From positions 27,835,899 through 27,899,898 of the forward strand of contig CM046348.1 of NCBI GenBank assembly GCA_025403435.1: 64,000 nucleotides of DNA. The letters are read 5' to 3'. The notes under the pieces were generated by a model, which did not search any database, was not told where the DNA came from, and saw only the letters and a list, made by a program, of their open reading frames with translations. Origin of the DNA: Artocarpus heterophyllus (Eukaryota > Streptophyta > Magnoliopsida > Rosales > Moraceae). A program made the position numbers and the translations under genes. Shown here one piece after another: positions 60,766 to 64,000 of this stretch (positions are counted from its first letter, which is position 1; each line of letters opens with the position of its first letter).

Positions 60766-62421
60766 AGGTTGTTACAAAAATTTACGAGTTTGTGATCATG
60801 CTATATATATAAATTATGTAATCTTGATCTCTTCTGTGCTTGAATTTAATTTTTTTAGAGAGTTGGCACTCTAAGGTTTCTATATATTTATATGTTGTCA
60901 TGGTTATATGGTAAATGCTTATTAACTAATTATGGTTGATTAAATTATTATTTTATTCTTTATTAATTAATTGATTTATGCCGGTTATGGTTCCTTAGAT
61001 ATTAGAATGTGTATCTAAGTTTTTCATATAATTAGATGGCAGTCTATCATAAGCGTTTAAGAATTATTATTTATTTTAAATTCGTAAGAATTATGTAATT
61101 AAATAATCATTTAGAGAAAGATGAATTAAGAAGATGGATCTAGAAAATGGATGATAGTGTTCCACAGGTATTTCTTGAGTCTTTAATTTTATGTTTTTGA
61201 ATTGTTAAAAATAAGATAAAAAAACTGCATAAAAAGTGCATTTTTTGGAAAATATGATTTCTGCTCTGTTAGTAGGCCGAACCCTTAGGTTTGGCAGGCC
61301 GAAACTTGGATTCGACAAGCCATTCATGGGGTAGAATTCTAGTGGCTCTGGCGGTAGGCTGATCTATCATGATCGACAAGCCGAATTGTGAAGTTCGATA
61401 GGCCGAAGGGTCATGAATGGCAAGCCGATTGCACAGATCAGCATGCCAGCAGAGAGTTGTGAATTTTTTCAGAAAAGGTGCTTTTTTCACTGCAATTTTA
61501 ATTTTATTTATGGGACAATTCTGAGAAAAATTAAATTTGGACATGACCGAAAATATGGAGTTTTTGATCTAATGTGGGATTGAAGACTTGAAGATGGATA
61601 TTACATGAGAAGGATACAATTTAATGATTCAAGGATGAAGAATCGATAATGTGCTTCGATTTATCTCTTGTAATCTTTATTTTGTATTCTCTAGAGTGGG
61701 ACCATAATATTACAGCTATTTATTTTTATTTTGCTTATAACTTTGCACGATTGCTTTGCTTGTTTACATTATAATATGATTTACCATGTATATTGATAAC
61801 ATGTCATGTAGAATGAGGAGTGTCGCTCGTTAAAAATTGTTCACGTATGTTCTTTTAAAATAAAACTTTGATTTCAAAAGATTAAGTGTAAGAAGGTTTT
61901 TGAAGAGAGAACCTACAGCCTTCATCATTGGTCTATAGGCAGCACATGGTAGTTCCAACTCCTAGGAAGGGACCTCATTATGTACCAAGTTGGATCTTGA
62001 GAGGATAAGGTATTTTAGCATGATTTATGGTTAGACACCCTTAGGTGGTGATTATAAATCACAGATAAAATATTGAAACGATGATTATATACTCATGTTA
62101 ATTTTATTTTTAACCTCCCCTAGGAGCTCTGTTAATAAAATTAATGGCGAAAGAAATGATTATTAATATATGTTGGATCATACGGGTCCTAGATGGCATA
62201 TATTAATCAGAAGGGGATCCATGTTCCTAATTGAATTTGGCAAGTCTCCCCTAGGAGGCTTGTTGAATTCTGAGTTGGGAATTTTTATTGTAAGGTTGTG
62301 AAATTTTTAAGGTTTGGACACATAAACACACTTGTATGTTTTACATAATTGTGTTATCTTACTAAATTGTTATGGTATGTTTGCTTATATTTGGTATATG
62401 ATTCTTTATTGTAGATTAAAA
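60766..62421 (+). other. Copia-E long untranslated leader
   Basis: About 1.65 kb lies between the primer-binding site and gag, without a conserved frame. It contains the motif array 61271-61447 and TCCCCTAGGAG words at 62116 and 62247. Confidence 0.65.
61271..61447 (+). repeat. GGCAGGCC motif array (8 units) in Copia-E leader
   Basis: Units begin at 61271, 61293, 61314, 61353, 61375, 61397, 61419 and 61440, spacings 22, 21, 39, 22, 22, 22 and 21. This array is outside the LTR, in the internal leader. Confidence 0.9.
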
Positions 62422-64000
62422 ATGTCTAAAAATGCTTTATCTTCAAAACTTTATAAAAACCAATTAACTGGTGAGAATTATAATGATTGGAAACAGAACT
62501 TGAACATCATCCTGTCCTCTGAAAAGCTAAACTTTGTGCTAACAACACTGTGTCCTCTCAAGCCTACAAGAGATTCCACTAATTAGCAAAACCAAGCATA
62601 TGATCACTGGAAAGACTAATGATTAGGCCCGTTGTTATGTTATGGCTAGCATGAATAACGTGCTGTAGGCTCAACATGAAGATTATGAGACTGCTAGGCA
62701 AATCTTGGATAATCTTAAAGACATGTTTAGAGGCCAAGCCTTAACACAACGACAAGGGTGCTTCGAAAACTCTTAAACTGCAAACAAAGGCTAGGGACGT
62801 CTGTGAAGGAGTATATGATGTTAGTCATGGGTTACCTCGCTTAAACCAATGGAGGTGACATTGATGCTGAAACACAGATTACTATGGTCTTTGAGACTCT
62901 ATCTAAGGAGTTTATTCCGTTTAAAGCTACATTTAATTTAAGCAATAGATGGGATATGATCTTGACTAAGTTGATGAAGCAGTTACAGGAGTTTGAACTT
63001 CTGATCAGGGAAACTCCTGTGGGTGGAAAGGCCAACTTGGTGGCTGTGTCTGGTTCTAATCCCAACCCTGGGAATGGAAAGAAGCAACGGGCCAAGAACA
63101 AAAAGTCTTCTATTCTTGTAAATGGCGAGAACAACAAGAAGAAAAAGAAGAACCTAAAGAAGTTCAAGTGCTTTTTCTGCTAAAAGGTCGGTCATATTAA
63201 GAGGAATTGCATGGACTTCCTTTCCCGAGGAGGTAGGTATGATCTTCTAGTTATTGAAACTTGTTTAGTTGAGGAATCTAGTGACACTTGGGTCATAGAT
63301 TCCAAAGCAACTAATTATATTTGTGTTTCTCTACAAGGGTTCAAAGAAACGAGAAGTCTACTATATGAAGACTTCACGCTTCGGATGGGCGATGGATGCT
63401 TGGTGTTGGCTGAAGCAGTGAGAGACGTCCATCTTTACTTTGATAATTATAGGAATTTATTTTTGCAAGATTATTTTTATGTTCCTAAACTTAAAAGGAA
63501 ATTTATTTTTGTAGCTTGTTTATTTAAAGATTCTTATATAGTTTCTTTTAATAATAAAGTGGTGATTTGTAAAAGCAAATCTTTTATTTGTGATGCATGG
63601 ATGCAAAATAATCTATATTTTATCAAACCTAAGATGGACTCACTGTTGAACACTAAAGTTAATGATAATAACTCTAAAAGGCTTAAACGTCTCACTCTAA
63701 TAAGACTTATCTTTAGCACTTACGACTAGGTCATATTAATTTGAATAGGATTCAAAGGTTGGTAAGGGATGGACCTTTAAGTCACTCAAAGATGAAATCT
63801 ATACCTCAATGTGAATCTTGTTAGGAGGGTAAAATTACCAAAAGACCATTTGGGTCTAAGGGCAATAGGGCCGAAGGGGTTATAGAACTTGTGCATAGTG
63901 ATGTTTGCGGTCCATTGAACATCTAGGCACGAGGAGGTTATAAGTATTTTGTCACTTTTATTGATGATTACTCAAGGTATGGGTATGTGTACCTAATGCA
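62422..64000 (+). pseudogene. Copia-E gag-pol start, runs off right edge
   Basis: Gag begins at ATG 62422 (NQLTGENYNDWKQNLNIIL) and continues in shifted frames to a zinc knuckle at about 63166-63210, CFFC then a stop then KVGHIKRNC. The protease site reads VIDSKAT at about 63294, where DSG is expected, so a catalytic-motif residue is changed. A GAG-pre-integrase region follows, and integrase starts at about 63880 (LVHSDVCGP, YFVTFIDDYSRYGYVY). Several stops interrupt gag and the pre-integrase part. Reverse transcriptase and the 3' LTR are outside the window. Confidence 0.88.

Overview
The window is nuclear DNA of a flowering plant, most likely a eudicot. Two host genes are typical of plants: a four-exon MBF1 with GT-AG introns and a single-exon class II phospholipase A1. 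The rest is AT-rich DNA dominated by LTR retrotransposons of the Ty1/copia and Ty3/gypsy types. No bacterial, organellar or CRISPR features are seen. I found no tRNA or rRNA gene.

Layout: 1-1320 is a broken minus-strand copia gag-pol. About 2640-5810 is the MBF1 coactivator gene with its TATA box. 5900-8600 holds small non-autonomous elements: a MITE-like patch, a Tourist-like MITE with a 170-bp tandem duplication, and a 0.7-kb foldback hairpin. 9098-10534 is the phospholipase A1 gene. 10535-27926 is a graveyard of solo and decayed LTRs (12115-15080, 17264-18700, 19423-21480, 23686-26040) with a G-box-rich tandem repeat near 22 kb. 27927-30091 is a solo gypsy LTR.

30601 to beyond the right edge is one nested insertion complex. 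A minus-strand copia (Copia-B, left LTR 30601-31120, right LTR starting 54042) was entered by a plus-strand copia (Copia-A, 31239-41187), by a gypsy element (Gypsy-C, 42999-54001), and, inside its right LTR, by a second gypsy element (Gypsy-D, from 54417). Copia-A carries a 3.2-kb solo LTR in its 3' LTR. Gypsy-C carries a 2-kb copia solo LTR in its 5' LTR. Gypsy-D is split by a 2-kb-LTR copia (Copia-E, from 58749) that runs off the window. Most junctions were confirmed by exact 5-bp target-site duplications read directly: TATAG, GGTTT, TATAA, TAGGG and TACAC.

The most unusual signal is a GC-rich motif, core TTCGGC-AG-GCCGAA (6-bp inverted arms around a 2-bp centre). It recurs in arrays with about 22-bp spacing in the LTRs or leader of at least three otherwise unrelated LTR families. 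A second notable signal is the Gypsy-C gag-pol: one unbroken reading frame of 1,529 codons interrupted by 17 nonsense codons, all TAG or TGA, with no frameshift and no internal TAA, as expected from cytosine deamination.
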